This document shows, one piece after another, positions 35,065 to 44,700 of a DNA stretch of 64,000 bases. The notes below the pieces were generated by a model that was not told where the DNA came from, ran no database searches, and saw only the letters and a program-made list of their open reading frames with translations. A program made the position numbers and the translations under genes. How positions within the stretch are numbered: position 1 is the first letter of the stretch; every line of letters starts with the position of its first letter. The stretch comes from Couchioplanes azureus (GTDB lineage Bacteria > Actinomycetota > Actinomycetes > Mycobacteriales > Micromonosporaceae), in assembly GCF_014648355.1 (NCBI RefSeq), contig NZ_BMQY01000002.1, positions 845,632-909,631 on the forward strand, written 5' to 3'.

Positions 35065-36420
35065 TTGACCGACGACGTCCTGGCCGTACACGGCGGTGCG
35101 CCGCTGCACGGGCAGATCCGGGTCCGAGGCGCCAAGAACCTGGTCTCCAAGGCCATGGTCGCCGCCCTGCTGGGCGAGTCCCCGAGCCGGCTCTACGACG
35201 TCCCGCGCATCCGCGACGTCGAGGTCGTCCGCGGCCTGCTCGGCCTGCACGGCGTCAAGGTGACCGACGGTGCCGAGGACGGCGAGCTGGTCATGGACCC
35301 CACGAACGTGGAGAGCGCCAGCAGCGACGAGATCAACGTGCACGCCGGCTCCTCCCGGATCCCGATCCTGTTCTGCGGCCCCCTGCTGCACCGGCTCGGG
35401 CACGCGTTCATCCCCGACCTCGGCGGCTGCCACATCGGCCCGCGCCCGATCGACTTCCACATCCAGGCGCTGCGCCAGTTCGGCGCCGTCGTCGACAAGA
35501 CGCCCGAGGGCATGCACCTGACCGCGCCCAACGGGCTGCACGGCACCAAGCTGGAGCTGCCGTACCCCAGCGTCGGCGCGACCGAGCAGGTGCTGCTCAC
35601 CGCGGTCCGCGCCGAGGGCGTGACCGAGCTGCGCAACGCCGCCATCGAGCCGGAGATCGTCGACCTCATCTGCGTGCTGCAGAAGATGGGCGCGATCATC
35701 ACCGTGCACACCGACCGGGTCATCGAGATCCTGGGCGTGCCGAGGCTGGGCGGCTACCACCACAAGCCGATCCCGGACCGGATCGAGGCGGCCAGCTGGG
35801 CCGCCGCCGCCCTCGCCACCCGCGGCGAGATCGAGGTGCTCGGCGCCCAGCAGGCCGACATGATGACGTTCCTGAACGTCTTCCGCTCCATCGGCGGCCA
35901 GTTCGAGGTCACCGACCCCCGGGTGACGCGGCCCGGCGTGCAGGGCGTCGAGGGCGGCATCAAGTTCTGGCACCCGGGCGGCGAGCTGCAGGCCGTGGCG
36001 CTGGAGACCGACGTGCACCCCGGGTTCATGACCGACTGGCAGCAGCCGCTGGTGGTCGCGCTGACCCAGGCCCGCGGCCTGTCGATCATGCACGAGACCG
36101 TCTACGAGCAGCGGCTGGGCTACACCGAGGCGCTCAACTCGATGGGCGCGACGATCCAGGTCTACCGCGACTGCCTCGGCGGCACCCCCTGCCGTTTCGG
36201 CCGGCGCAACTTCATCCACTCCGCCGTGGTCGCCGGCCCCAGCAAGCTGCACGCGGCCGACCTGGTCATCCCGGACCTGCGCGCGGGCTTCAGCCACCTG
36301 ATCGCGGCCCTCGCCGCCGAGGGCACCTCCCGGGTGTACGGCGTCGACCTGATCAACCGCGGCTACGAGGACTTCGAGGGCAAGCTCGCCGCCCTGGGCG
36401 CGCAGACCGAACGCCTCTGA
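35065..36420 (+). CDS. murA: UDP-N-acetylglucosamine 1-carboxyvinyltransferase (MurA family)
   Basis: 451 residues from TTG 35065, with GGAGG 6 bp before it. The EPSP-synthase fold has the substrate motif GAKNLVSKAMVAALL and the PEP-reactive Cys in the loop IPDLGGCHIGPRPIDFHI. C-terminal GFSHLIAALAAEGTSRVYGV is also conserved. The protein is somewhat longer than E. coli MurA (about 419), like other actinomycete forms. It makes UDP-GlcNAc-enolpyruvate, the first committed peptidoglycan step; actinomycetes may have a second MurA, so an accessory paralogue is possible. Confidence 0.9.
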   Translation: MTDDVLAVHGGAPLHGQIRVRGAKNLVSKAMVAALLGESPSRLYDVPRIRDVEVVRGLLGLHGVKVTDGAEDGELVMDPTNVESASSDEINVHAGSSRIPILFCGPLLHRLGHAFIPDLGGCHIGPRPIDFHIQALRQFGAVVDKTPEGMHLTAPNGLHGTKLELPYPSVGATEQVLLTAVRAEGVTELRNAAIEPEIVDLICVLQKMGAIITVHTDRVIEILGVPRLGGYHHKPIPDRIEAASWAAAALATRGEIEVLGAQQADMMTFLNVFRSIGGQFEVTDPRVTRPGVQGVEGGIKFWHPGGELQAVALETDVHPGFMTDWQQPLVVALTQARGLSIMHETVYEQRLGYTEALNSMGATIQVYRDCLGGTPCRFGRRNFIHSAVVAGPSKLHAADLVIPDLRAGFSHLIAALAAEGTSRVYGVDLINRGYEDFEGKLAALGAQTERL

Positions 36421-36508
36421 GCGTCATCACGCGCATACGCCGCGTCGCTGATCCGTGGATCGGCGGCGCGGTTTCGGCTTTCCGGCGGCGCTTGGCTACT
36501 CTGCTGGG

Positions 36509-37135
36509 GTGCCCTCGCTGTTTCGCCGAAAGTCCACCGATCTCGTCGCCGACGCCGTCGAGGAGGTGACGCCCGAGCCCGCCGCACCGCGGCCCAAGGG
36601 CTACACACCTTCCAAGAAGGAGCTCGGGCTGCAGACGCCCAAGCGGCAGAGTGTCCAGCGGCGGCACGACGCGGTGCAGGCCCCGGCGAACCGCCGCGAG
36701 GCCTACAAGCAGATGCGGGAGCGTCAGCGCGCCGAGCGCGCGGAGGCGTCGGCCGGCATGCGGGCCGGCGACGAGCGCTACCTGCTCGCCCGCGACCGGG
36801 GGCCGGAGCGCGCCCTCGTCCGCGCCATCGTCGACTCCCGCCGTACGGCCGGCACCTGGTTCTTCGTCGGCGCGATCATCGTGTTCATCGGCTCGACCGG
36901 CACCATGCCGATGGCCGTGCGGCTCGGCTCCAACCTGCTCTGGGCCGTCCTGGCGATCACCGTGATCATCGACAGCTTCCTGATCTCGCGCCGGATCAAG
37001 AAGCTGGTGACCGAGCGCTTCCCGAACACGACCCAGCGGATGGGCTCGCTCTACCTCTACGGCATCATGCGCGGCCTCACGTTCCGCCGCATGCGAGTCC
37101 CGAAGCCGCAGGTCGAGCTCGGCGACAAGGTCTGA
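36509..37135 (+). CDS. DUF3043 integral membrane protein
   Basis: 208 residues from GTG 36509 (MPSLFRRKSTDLVADAVEE). A basic, charged cytoplasmic N-terminal half (KKELGLQTPKRQSVQRRHD; ANRREAYKQMRERQRAERAE) precedes two membrane helices (TWFFVGAIIVFIGSTGTMP; NLLWAVLAITVIIDSFLI) and a basic C-terminus. The family is actinobacterial and functionally uncharacterised; mycobacterial Rv2206 is the recalled homologue, in the same genomic neighbourhood. Confidence 0.87.
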   Translation: MPSLFRRKSTDLVADAVEEVTPEPAAPRPKGYTPSKKELGLQTPKRQSVQRRHDAVQAPANRREAYKQMRERQRAERAEASAGMRAGDERYLLARDRGPERALVRAIVDSRRTAGTWFFVGAIIVFIGSTGTMPMAVRLGSNLLWAVLAITVIIDSFLISRRIKKLVTERFPNTTQRMGSLYLYGIMRGLTFRRMRVPKPQVELGDKV

Positions 37136-37167
37136 GCCGCCGGCCTCGCTCGGCTCACCCCCTTCCA

Positions 37168-37189
37168 TCCGCGGACGGCCGTCCGCGGA
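37168..37189. terminator. 22-bp perfect palindrome between convergent genes
   Basis: TCCGCGGACGG and its exact reverse complement abut at 37168-37189, between the DUF3043 gene and azlD. Likely a shared GC-rich terminator without a T-tract. Confidence 0.6.
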
Positions 37190-37206
37190 CCCGGCCGGCG
37201 GGCCGG

Positions 37207-37515
37207 CTAGGGCACGCCGGCCAGCCGCAGCAGGGCCGCGGTGAGCGCGGCGGCCAGGACCACCACGACGAAGGGCGCGCGGCGCCAGGCCAGCAGGGCG
37301 CCGACGGCCACCCCGGCCGGGCGGGCCACGCCCGCGAACGTGGCCCCCTCCATCAGGGCCGCGGTGCCGGCCAGGGCCGCCAGCAGGGTCGCGGCGGCCA
37401 TCGGGAGCAGCCGCTGGAGCCGGTCGGAGAGCTCCAGCCGGTCGCGCAGCAGGACCCCGCTCAACCGCATGACGTACGTGCCCAGCGCCAGCACGGCGAT
37501 CGACGCGATCAGCAC
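37207..37515 (-). CDS. azlD: AzlD-type small subunit of a branched-chain amino acid exporter
   Basis: 102 residues from a GTG that overlaps the azlC stop by seven bases. Three or four short hydrophobic helices (IASIAVLALGTYVMRLSGVL; MAAATLLAALAGTAALME; VVVVLAAALTAALLRLAGV) match AzlD. AzlC/AzlD pairs (BrnF/BrnE in corynebacteria) export branched-chain amino acids and related compounds across the inner membrane. Translation-coupled to azlC. Confidence 0.88.
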   Translation of the reverse strand: MLIASIAVLALGTYVMRLSGVLLRDRLELSDRLQRLLPMAAATLLAALAGTAALMEGATFAGVARPAGVAVGALLAWRRAPFVVVVLAAALTAALLRLAGVP

Positions 37516-38216
37516 GGCACCTCCTCCTTGCGCACCTTCCCGGGAGCTCGCCGGCGGGGGCCGAGGACGGCGAGGAGGCCCAGGAGCGCGCACAACACCG
37601 GCAGTCCCGCCGGGAGAACCGGGGTGAGCAGCACCGCCACCGCAGCCCCGGCGAGGGCGGCGGTGCGGGTCGCCCGGTCGCGCAGCGACGGCAGGATCAG
37701 GGCGATGAGCCCGGCCGGGAAGGCCGCGTCGAGGCCCAGCGCGGCCGGGTCGCCGGTGGCGCCGCCGAGCAGGACGCCCAGCGCGGTGCCGGCGTTCCAC
37801 GAGGTGAACAACGTGACGCCGATCAGCCGGTAGGTGCGCCGCCGCCGGGCCGGATCCTGCTCGCGCAGCGTGAAGGCCACCACCTCGTCGGTCATCAGAT
37901 GGCTGCCGACGAGCCGGTCGCGCCACCGGGCGCCGACCGTGCCGGCGACCGCCAGACCGAACGGCAGGTGGCGGGCGTTGAGCAGCAGGCCGGCGAGGAC
38001 GGCCGCCACCGGGTTGCCCGCCGCGATGAGACCGACGGCGAGGAACTGCGAACCCCCGGCGAACACCGCGGCCGACATGGCGAAGGGCACCCAGGACGGC
38101 AGCCCGTACGCGATCGCGATGGCCCCGAACGACGCGCCCACCGCGACCATCGCGGCGGCGATCGCGGCCGCGTCCCGCAGCAGAGCGCGGTCCGGTGTTC
38201 GGGAAGTCGTACGCAT
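37509..38216 (-). CDS. azlC: AzlC-type branched-chain amino acid permease
   Basis: 235 residues, about seven helices. Family features: AVGASFGAIAIAYGLPSWVP, FAGGSQFLAVGLIAAGNPV and LLNARHLPFGLAVA, with HLMTDEVVAFTLREQDP. Works with AzlD in amino acid export. Its start is 67 bp from the divergent XRE/cupin gene, which is a probable regulator. Confidence 0.92.
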   Translation of the reverse strand: MRTTSRTPDRALLRDAAAIAAAMVAVGASFGAIAIAYGLPSWVPFAMSAAVFAGGSQFLAVGLIAAGNPVAAVLAGLLLNARHLPFGLAVAGTVGARWRDRLVGSHLMTDEVVAFTLREQDPARRRRTYRLIGVTLFTSWNAGTALGVLLGGATGDPAALGLDAAFPAGLIALILPSLRDRATRTAALAGAAVAVLLTPVLPAGLPVLCALLGLLAVLGPRRRAPGKVRKEEVPC

Positions 38217-38244
38217 GGTTCAAAATAATGAACGAAGTGCCCGC

Positions 38245-38262
38245 CGTTCGTCAAACCGAACG
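38245..38262. promoter_or_regulatory. Candidate operator between azlC and the XRE gene
   Basis: CGTTCG-N6-CGAACG is a 6-6-6 inverted repeat in the 67-bp divergent intergenic region; GAACG at 38230 makes an additional pairing with CGTTC at 38245. The position between a regulator and its likely target transporter suggests an XRE-protein binding site, by analogy. Confidence 0.45.
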
Positions 38263-38283
38263 AAACGACCGATGGAGCGAACC

Positions 38284-38841
38284 ATGTCCCAGCCGGCTCC
38301 GCCGCTCGCCACCATCGCCGCCGCCCTGCGCCGCGAGCGGGAACGCGCCGGCATCTCCCTCGCCGAGCTCGCGCGCCGGGCCGGGCTCGCCAAGTCGACG
38401 CTGTCGCAGCTGGAGAACGGCAGCGGCAACCCGAGCATCGAGACGCTGTGGTCGCTGGGCGTCGCGCTGGGCGTGCCCTTCAGCCGGCTCGTCGAACCTC
38501 CGGCGCCCACCGTCCGCGTCGTGCGCGCGAACGACCAGGTCCGGCTCCGCGCCGACCAGGCCGACTTCGCCGCCAGCCTGCTCGCGGCCGGCTCCACCCA
38601 CGCCCGGCGCGACCTCTACGTCCTGGAGCTGGAGCCCGGCCAGCCCCGGCAGGCCGAGGCACACATCCCGGGCAGCGTCGAACACGTGGTGGTGGCGGCC
38701 GGACGGCTCAGCGCCGGCCCGGTGGGCGAACTCGTCGACCTCGGGCCCGGCGACTACGTGGCCTTCCCCGGCGACGTCCCGCACCACTACGAGGCCCTGG
38801 CGCCGGGCACGTGGGCGGTGCTGCTGATGGAACACCGCTGA
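38284..38841 (+). CDS. XRE-family transcriptional regulator with cupin domain
   Basis: 185 residues from ATG 38284 (ribosome site GGAG 7 bp upstream; an ATG at 38272 is an alternative). Residues ~10-62 form the helix-turn-helix (ISLAELARRAGLAKSTLSQL). Residues ~110-180 form a cupin barrel (HIPGSVEHVVVAAG; LVDLGPGDYVAFPGDVPHHYE) that could bind a small effector. Such XRE-cupin proteins often lie divergent to azlCD and repress the exporter until an amino acid accumulates. Confidence 0.9.
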   Translation: MSQPAPPLATIAAALRRERERAGISLAELARRAGLAKSTLSQLENGSGNPSIETLWSLGVALGVPFSRLVEPPAPTVRVVRANDQVRLRADQADFAASLLAAGSTHARRDLYVLELEPGQPRQAEAHIPGSVEHVVVAAGRLSAGPVGELVDLGPGDYVAFPGDVPHHYEALAPGTWAVLLMEHR

Positions 38842-38868
38842 CCGGCACCGCCCCGGCGGCCGACGGCG

Positions 38869-39816
38869 CTACGACCGGTAGAGCCGCGCGACGACGTCCT
38901 CGATGTCCGGCTCGACGAGCGACAGGTCGCGCACCGACGCCAGGGCGGTCAGCTCACCCACCACCGCCCCCGCCGACGAGGACAGCAGGTCGAACGACGC
39001 CCGGTGGCCGTCCGCCTCGAGCGACACCAGCTCCGCGCCGGGCACGGTGAAGCCCGGCCGCAGCGGCACGTCCAGGTCCGCGACCAGGCGGCGGCGCGAG
39101 CCGTACCGGGAATGCAAGGCCTCGATCGTCCCGTCGTGCACCACCCGGCCGTGGTCGATCACCACCAGCCGCCGGCACAACCGCTCGATGTCGGCGAGGT
39201 CGTGCGTCGTCAGCACCAGCGTCACCGCGCCGGTGGCGCCGAGCTCGGCGAGGAACGAGCGGACCGCCTGCTTGCTGACCACGTCCAGCCCGATCGTCGG
39301 CTCGTCCAGGAACAGCACCGACGGCCCGTGCAGCAGGGCGGCGGTCAGCTCGCCGCGCATCCGCTGGCCCAGCGACAACTGCCGCACCGGCGTGTCCAGG
39401 AACCCGTCCAGCTCCAGCAGCGCCCGGCAGCGGCGCAGCCGGGCGGCGTGCGCGTCCGCGGGCACCCGGTAGACGTGGCGCAGCAGCGCGAACGAGTCGC
39501 GCAGCGGCAGGTCCCACCAGAGCTGGGAACGCTGCCCGAAGACCACGCCGATGCGGAGCGCGAGGCGCGTGCGCTGCGGCACCGGGGTCAGCCCGCAGAC
39601 CGACACCGCGCCCGCCGACGGGGCCAGCACCCCGGTCAGCATCTTCAGCGTCGTCGACTTGCCGGCGCCGTTCGGGCCGATGTAGCCGACCATCTCACCC
39701 TCGGCGATGGTCAGGTCGATGCCGTCCACGGCGGTCACCGTCCGCTTCTCACGGCGCAGCACACCCTTGCGGACGCGTACGGTGAAATCCTTGCGCAGAC
39801 CCTGCATCTCGATCAT
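38869..39816 (-). CDS. ABC-2 transporter ATPase
   Basis: 315 residues from ATG 39816 (MIEMQGLRKDF). Walker A GPNGAGKST, Walker B VLFLDEPTIGLD and the switch His in LVLTTHDLADIERL are intact. The signature reads LSLGQRMRGELTAALL, the usual LSLGQ variant of this subfamily (COG4586-like). A C-terminal ~80-residue extension is present. The ATG overlaps the stop of the upstream permease gene (ATGA); with the two permeases it makes a complete three-gene exporter of unknown cargo. Confidence 0.92.
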   Translation of the reverse strand: MIEMQGLRKDFTVRVRKGVLRREKRTVTAVDGIDLTIAEGEMVGYIGPNGAGKSTTLKMLTGVLAPSAGAVSVCGLTPVPQRTRLALRIGVVFGQRSQLWWDLPLRDSFALLRHVYRVPADAHAARLRRCRALLELDGFLDTPVRQLSLGQRMRGELTAALLHGPSVLFLDEPTIGLDVVSKQAVRSFLAELGATGAVTLVLTTHDLADIERLCRRLVVIDHGRVVHDGTIEALHSRYGSRRRLVADLDVPLRPGFTVPGAELVSLEADGHRASFDLLSSSAGAVVGELTALASVRDLSLVEPDIEDVVARLYRS

Positions 39817-40613
39817 GAGCCCGTACTCCGGTAATGCCTGATCCCGGCGCGCCACACGACGGCGGCGGCGCCCGCGGCGACCAGGGCGGCCAACGGTGAG
39901 ACGAAGCCCGCCCAGGCGGGCAGGCCGAGCGGGTCGGCGCGGCCCAGCAGGGCCAGCGCCGGCTGGTAGGCGACGAACCCGAAGCCCATCGCGTACGCGA
40001 ACAGCACCCGGAACCAGCCGTCGTAGACGGGCACCGGATAGGCCGCGAAGTCCCGGCCCCCGTAGGTGAAGGCGTTGCCGACCTCGCCCGACTCGACCCA
40101 CCAGAAGGCGAGGCTGGCGCTGACCACGAAGACCGACCCGAAGAACAGCGCACCGGCGACCGGCGCGGCGACGACCAGCGCCAGCCGGGGCGCGGTCCAG
40201 TCGAGGTCGTTGAGGCGCAGCGCCACCCCGAGCACCGCGGCGGCGACCACGATGCGCAAGGCCTTGCGCATCGGCAGGTCCATGAGCACGAGCTGCGGCA
40301 ACGCGCCGAGCGGACGCACCAGCACGGCGTCCAGCGTGCCGGTGCGCACGTAGGTCTTGAGCCGGTCGATGTTGCCCACCACGAAGTCGGCGACGGCGAA
40401 CCCGCACGACGAGAGACTGACGACGAGCAGCCCCTCGGCCACCGTGAAGCCGGCGATCGTCCCGGCCGTCCGGAAGAACACCAGCACGGCGATGACGTCG
40501 AGCAGCCCGCCGACGACGTTGGTGCCCAGCTCCACCACGAAGGACGCCCGGTAGGAGGCCAGGGACCGCCACTGCCCGGCGAACAGCGCCGCGTACGCCC
40601 GCAGCTCAGCCAC
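39813..40613 (-). CDS. ABC-2 permease (COG3694-type)
   Basis: 266 residues from GTG 40613. Six helices: an N-terminal YRASFVVELGTNVVGGLLD, central KALRIVVAAAVLGVALRL and VVAAPVAGALFFGSVFVVSA, and C-terminal WAGFVSPLAALVAAGAAAVV. Typical loop RLKTYVRTGTLDAVLVRPLG of DUF990-like permeases. Second subunit of the adjacent ABC-2 exporter. Confidence 0.88.
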   Translation of the reverse strand: MAELRAYAALFAGQWRSLASYRASFVVELGTNVVGGLLDVIAVLVFFRTAGTIAGFTVAEGLLVVSLSSCGFAVADFVVGNIDRLKTYVRTGTLDAVLVRPLGALPQLVLMDLPMRKALRIVVAAAVLGVALRLNDLDWTAPRLALVVAAPVAGALFFGSVFVVSASLAFWWVESGEVGNAFTYGGRDFAAYPVPVYDGWFRVLFAYAMGFGFVAYQPALALLGRADPLGLPAWAGFVSPLAALVAAGAAAVVWRAGIRHYRSTGS

Positions 40614-40654
40614 GCCGCACCCCCGCGCCCGCCCGCCCCGGCCCGCCGCCCGGC

Positions 40655-41515
40655 TCAGCCACCCTGGACCACCAGTCGCCTTTCGGCGCGCCGCTGGACG
40701 AGGGTGGCCAGCGCCAGCAGTGCCGCCGCCCACGCCGCCTGCAGGGCGACCAGGCCCAGCTGGACCGGCGCCGGGTCGCGCTCGACCAGCACGTCCAGCG
40801 GCGTCTGCAGCAGGCCGGGGAACGGCGTGCCGACCCACAACGTCACCGCCAGCCAGTCCGGCAGGAACCGCAGCGGGAAGTAGAGCCCGGCCAGGATGCC
40901 CGCCGACAGGGTCCAGAGGATGATCGGGCCGCGCGCGTCGTGCAGCCAGTACGCGGTCGCGTTGACCAGGAACCGCAGGCCCAGGCTCGCGACCACGGCC
41001 AGCCCGACGGAGAGCGCGAACAGCGGGACGGTGAACCATCGGCCGGGGGCGTACAGGTCGAAGAAGAGCGCGCCGACGGCGAGCGGCGGCAGGAAGCGGA
41101 AGATCATCGCATGGCCGGCCCGCCCCAGGTCGGGAGCCAGATACCCGGCCACCACGGGTACGGGACGCAGCAGGTCGGCGGCCACGTCGCCGGAGCGCAC
41201 CCGGTCGGCGAGCTCGGTCCATCCCCACAGCGACACCACCGTGAGCAGACCCTGACCCACCCAGACGAACGTGACGAGCTGCGTGGTGCCGTATCCGCCC
41301 GGCCGTCCCCCGGCGGCTCCGGCGGCGACGGCGAGCAGCACGTAACACCGGAGGAACCCGAAGACGATATTCGTGAACGATCCGGCTATGGTCGCCTGCC
41401 GGTAGGTCGCGTACCTCCGGAAACCCGACCACGAAAGCGCACCGAACGTAGTGACAGAATCCCGTAACGGACCGCGGGGAGAGATCGCAGGCACCCTGGC
41501 GTCGAGCCGTTCCAC
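40655..41515 (-). CDS. ABC-2 permease (COG4587-type)
   Basis: 286 residues from a GTG with AGGAG 9 bp upstream. About six helices, with the family loop DRVRSGDVAADLLRPVPVV and the motifs FGFLRCYVLLAVAAG and WTLSAGILAGLYFPLRFLP. It is the first gene of the three-gene ABC-2 operon (permease, permease, ATPase), 41 bp before the second permease. Confidence 0.88.
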   Translation of the reverse strand: MERLDARVPAISPRGPLRDSVTTFGALSWSGFRRYATYRQATIAGSFTNIVFGFLRCYVLLAVAAGAAGGRPGGYGTTQLVTFVWVGQGLLTVVSLWGWTELADRVRSGDVAADLLRPVPVVAGYLAPDLGRAGHAMIFRFLPPLAVGALFFDLYAPGRWFTVPLFALSVGLAVVASLGLRFLVNATAYWLHDARGPIILWTLSAGILAGLYFPLRFLPDWLAVTLWVGTPFPGLLQTPLDVLVERDPAPVQLGLVALQAAWAAALLALATLVQRRAERRLVVQGG

Positions 41516-41559
41516 GCCGCTAATCTCCTCTCACCATCCCGTGGTCCGCACACCCCGCC

Positions 41560-41607
41560 GTTCGCACAACCAGCCGTTCTCAGAGCCAGCAGTTCTCACA
41601 ACCAGCA
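41560..41607. repeat. Three 16-bp tandem repeats upstream of the WG-repeat gene
   Basis: GTTCGCACAACCAGCC, GTTCTCAGAGCCAGCA and GTTCTCACAACCAGCA are adjacent at 41560, 41576 and 41592, in the 209-bp divergent gap between the ABC-2 permease and the WG-repeat gene. They may be regulatory iterons or a simple repeat; nothing else is seen in this gap. Confidence 0.6.
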
Positions 41608-41724
41608 GTGGAGCCGGGCGACTGTATCCGGTGCGCCGCCCCGCCACCGAGCCAATTTCTCGACAAGGTGGAACGTCGTCGTGACGCAGCGTAGGCAGAC
41701 ATCCGAGACCCGCACGGGTTCGGA

Positions 41725-44700
41725 ATGAACGGCTGGAGCTCACACGTCGGCGCCGGCGGCTGGGACGACGAACCGGCCTGGGTGTACGAGATCACCTGGG
41801 AGTGGCAGCCCCTGCCGGGCCAGCGCTACCCGGGCGACCCGGGCCGCCGCCGGGCCGTCCACCACCCGGTCTACGACGCGGCCGCGGCCGCCGAGGCCGC
41901 CGCGTCCTGGGACGCCGACTTCCGGGCCATCGCCCAGGCCTCGGGGCCGCCGGTGTCCGAACCGGGCCGGCCCGCGCCCGATCACCCGGTCTCACCGCCG
42001 CGCCCGCCGGGCGGATGGTCCGGCCGGCCCGGCACCCCGGGCCCCCCGATCTCCCCGGCCGGAAGCCACCCGGTCTCTCCCGCCGCGAGCCACCCGGTCT
42101 CCCCGGCCGGCGGACGCCCGACCTCGGCACCCCCGGGACGCCCGGTCTCCCCGGCCGCGGGACGCGCCACGGTCGGCCGCCCACCCCAGCCCCCGCCGTC
42201 CTGGACCGCCCCACCCGACCAGCCGGCGGCGACACAGCAGCCGTCCTGGACCGCGCCACCCGAGCAGCCGGCGGCACCCCAGCAGCCGTCCTGGAACCGC
42301 CCCATGCCGCTGCCGGAACGCCTGCTCGACCCCGACCGCCGACCCGACCCACGCCGGGGCGGCCCCTACGGCCCTGTCCCGAACGGCCCTGTCCCGAACG
42401 GCCCGCACGGCCCTGTCCAGAACGGCCCTGTCCAGAACGGCCCTGTCCAGAACGGCCCGCACGGCCCAGGCCAGAACGGTCCGCACGGCCCCGGCCAGAA
42501 CGGTCCGCACGCCGCCGGTCAGCCGCCTCGGCCATATCCCGGCACGCGACCGCCGGCTCCGGACGCCACGCCCCGCGCGCCCCGGCAGGATGCGCCACGT
42601 CCGGGCGCACCATACGGTCCCTACGGCCCCGAACCGTCTCGTGCTTCGGACGCACCCTTCGGTCCCGGCCGCCCGCAGGGCCCGGCGGCCCCGCACGGCC
42701 CGGGCACGGGCCGTGGCCCTGGCGACGTTTACGGCCCGAACACATCCCATCGCGCAGGGGCAAGCTCCGGCATGGGAGCGCTCCACGGCGCCGGAGCGAC
42801 CCAGGGCTCGGATCCGTCCCACCGCTCGGATGCGCCCCACCGCTCGGATGCGCCCCACCGCTCCGATGCGCCCCACCGCTCCGATGCGCCCCACCGCTCC
42901 GATGCGCCCCACCGCTCCGATGCGCCCCACCGCTCCGATGCGCCCCACCGCTCCGATGCGCCCCACCGCTCCGATGCGCCCTACGGCTCGGATGCGCCCT
43001 ACGGCTCGGATGCGCCCTACGGCGAGCCGCGGTTCGCCGGACCTCGTCCGGAGCCGCGCTCCGCGAAGCCCTACGGCGATCCACGCCCGGCCGCGCCCTA
43101 CGCGGCGCCCCACGGCGTGCCCCAGCCCGGCGCCGTCTACCCGCCACGGCCGGAAACCCGCGCCTACCCCCAGCCGGCCCCGGACCGCTCGGAACTGCCG
43201 GCCCCGCACCGCCCGGACCTGCCGGCCCCGCACCGCCCGAACCTGCCGGCCCCGCACCGCCCAGATCTGCCGGCCCCGCACCGCCCAGATCTGCCGGCCG
43301 CAAACCGCTCGGATGTGGTCGACGCCCGCCGCCCGGATGTGGACATGCGCCAGTCTGCACCGCGGCGCGGGATGCACAATGCCGAGCCGCCGACCGACCC
43401 GCGCTTCCCGGCGCCGCTGCAAGCACGACAGGACGTGGAGACTCCTCGCCAGGCCTGGTATCCGCCGGAGACCACCCAGCAACTGTCCGCTCCGCCGTCC
43501 GAGCACACCGCGGCAGCTCCGAACCCGTGGGCACCGCCGCCGGTCCCCGCCGTGCCCGCCCCACCGGTCTTCGTCGCGCCGGAACCCGCCGCTTCCCGGG
43601 CCGCCGAGCCGGCTCCTACCGCGCCCGAACCCGCCGCGCCCGAAACTGCCGAGCCGGTCACTGCCGCGCCCGAACCCGCCGCTCCCGAAACTGCCGAGCC
43701 GGTCACTGCCGCCCCCGAACCCGCCGCTCCCGAAACTGCCGAGCCGGTCACTGCCGCCCCCGAACCCGCCGCTCCCGAAACTGCCGAGCCGGTCACTGCC
43801 GCGCCCGAACCCGCCGCTCCCGAAACTGCCGAGCCGGTCACTGCCGCGCCCGAACCCGGCGTTGCGGAAGCTGTCGAGCCGGTTCCTGCCGCGGAACCCG
43901 CCGCACCGGAGGCCGCCGAGCCGGTTCCTGCCGCGGAACCCGCCGCACCGGAGGCTGCCGAGCCGGTCGCTGTTACGCCCGAACGCGCGACGTCGGAGGC
44001 AGCGGAGACCGGTGCGGAGGAGGACGGCCGCGGTCTCGGGTGGCTGCTTTCCCTGAGCGGGCTCGGCGCCGTCAGTCCCGTGCCCGTGTCGCCCGCTCCC
44101 GAGGTGGCTGCCGACGCGTCCCAGGACACTCCGATCAGCGGCGCTCCGGTCAGCGCGGCGCCGGTCAGCAGCGCACCGACCAGCGGCGCGCCGGGCAAGT
44201 CCGACTGGTTCTCGTCCTCGCCCGAGACTGCGGACGAGGGCGAGAAGGTCGTAGAGGCTCCTCACGAGCCGGTCCAGGCTGCGGACGAGCCGGCCCAGCT
44301 TGCCGACGAGGCGACCGAGACTTCGGACGCGCCGGCCGACGTCACGAGTGAGCCGGCCGATGAGCCGGCCGATGAGCCGGCCGACGTTGCGGATGAGCCG
44401 GCCGATGCTGCCGCCGAGCCCGCGGCGGCATCCGACGACCAGGCGTCGGCCGCCGATACCGCGGACGATCTCGCGGCGGCAGACACCGAGGCACCGGTCC
44501 AGGAACCGGCCGAGACGCCGACCGAGCCTCACGCCGAGGAAACGGGTGAGGAGCGGGCCGAGGCGCCGGCGCAGGAGCTGGCCGAGGCGCAGGCCGAGGT
44601 GCCGGAACCGGTCGCCGAGGTGGCCGAGCCAGTCGCCGAGGTGGCGGAACCGGTCACGGAGGTGGCCGAGCCGGGTACCGAGGTGGCGGAACCGGTCACG

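Noticed and set aside
38869..40572. A 567-residue fusion of the ABC-2 ATPase with an N-terminal extension
   Set aside because: The extension is the out-of-frame shadow of the permease gene. ATG 39816 gives a normal ATPase and overlaps the permease stop by four bases.
42805..43020. A possible CRISPR array from regular 18-bp repeats
   Set aside because: The repeats are directly adjacent without spacers, are translated in frame and no cas gene is present.
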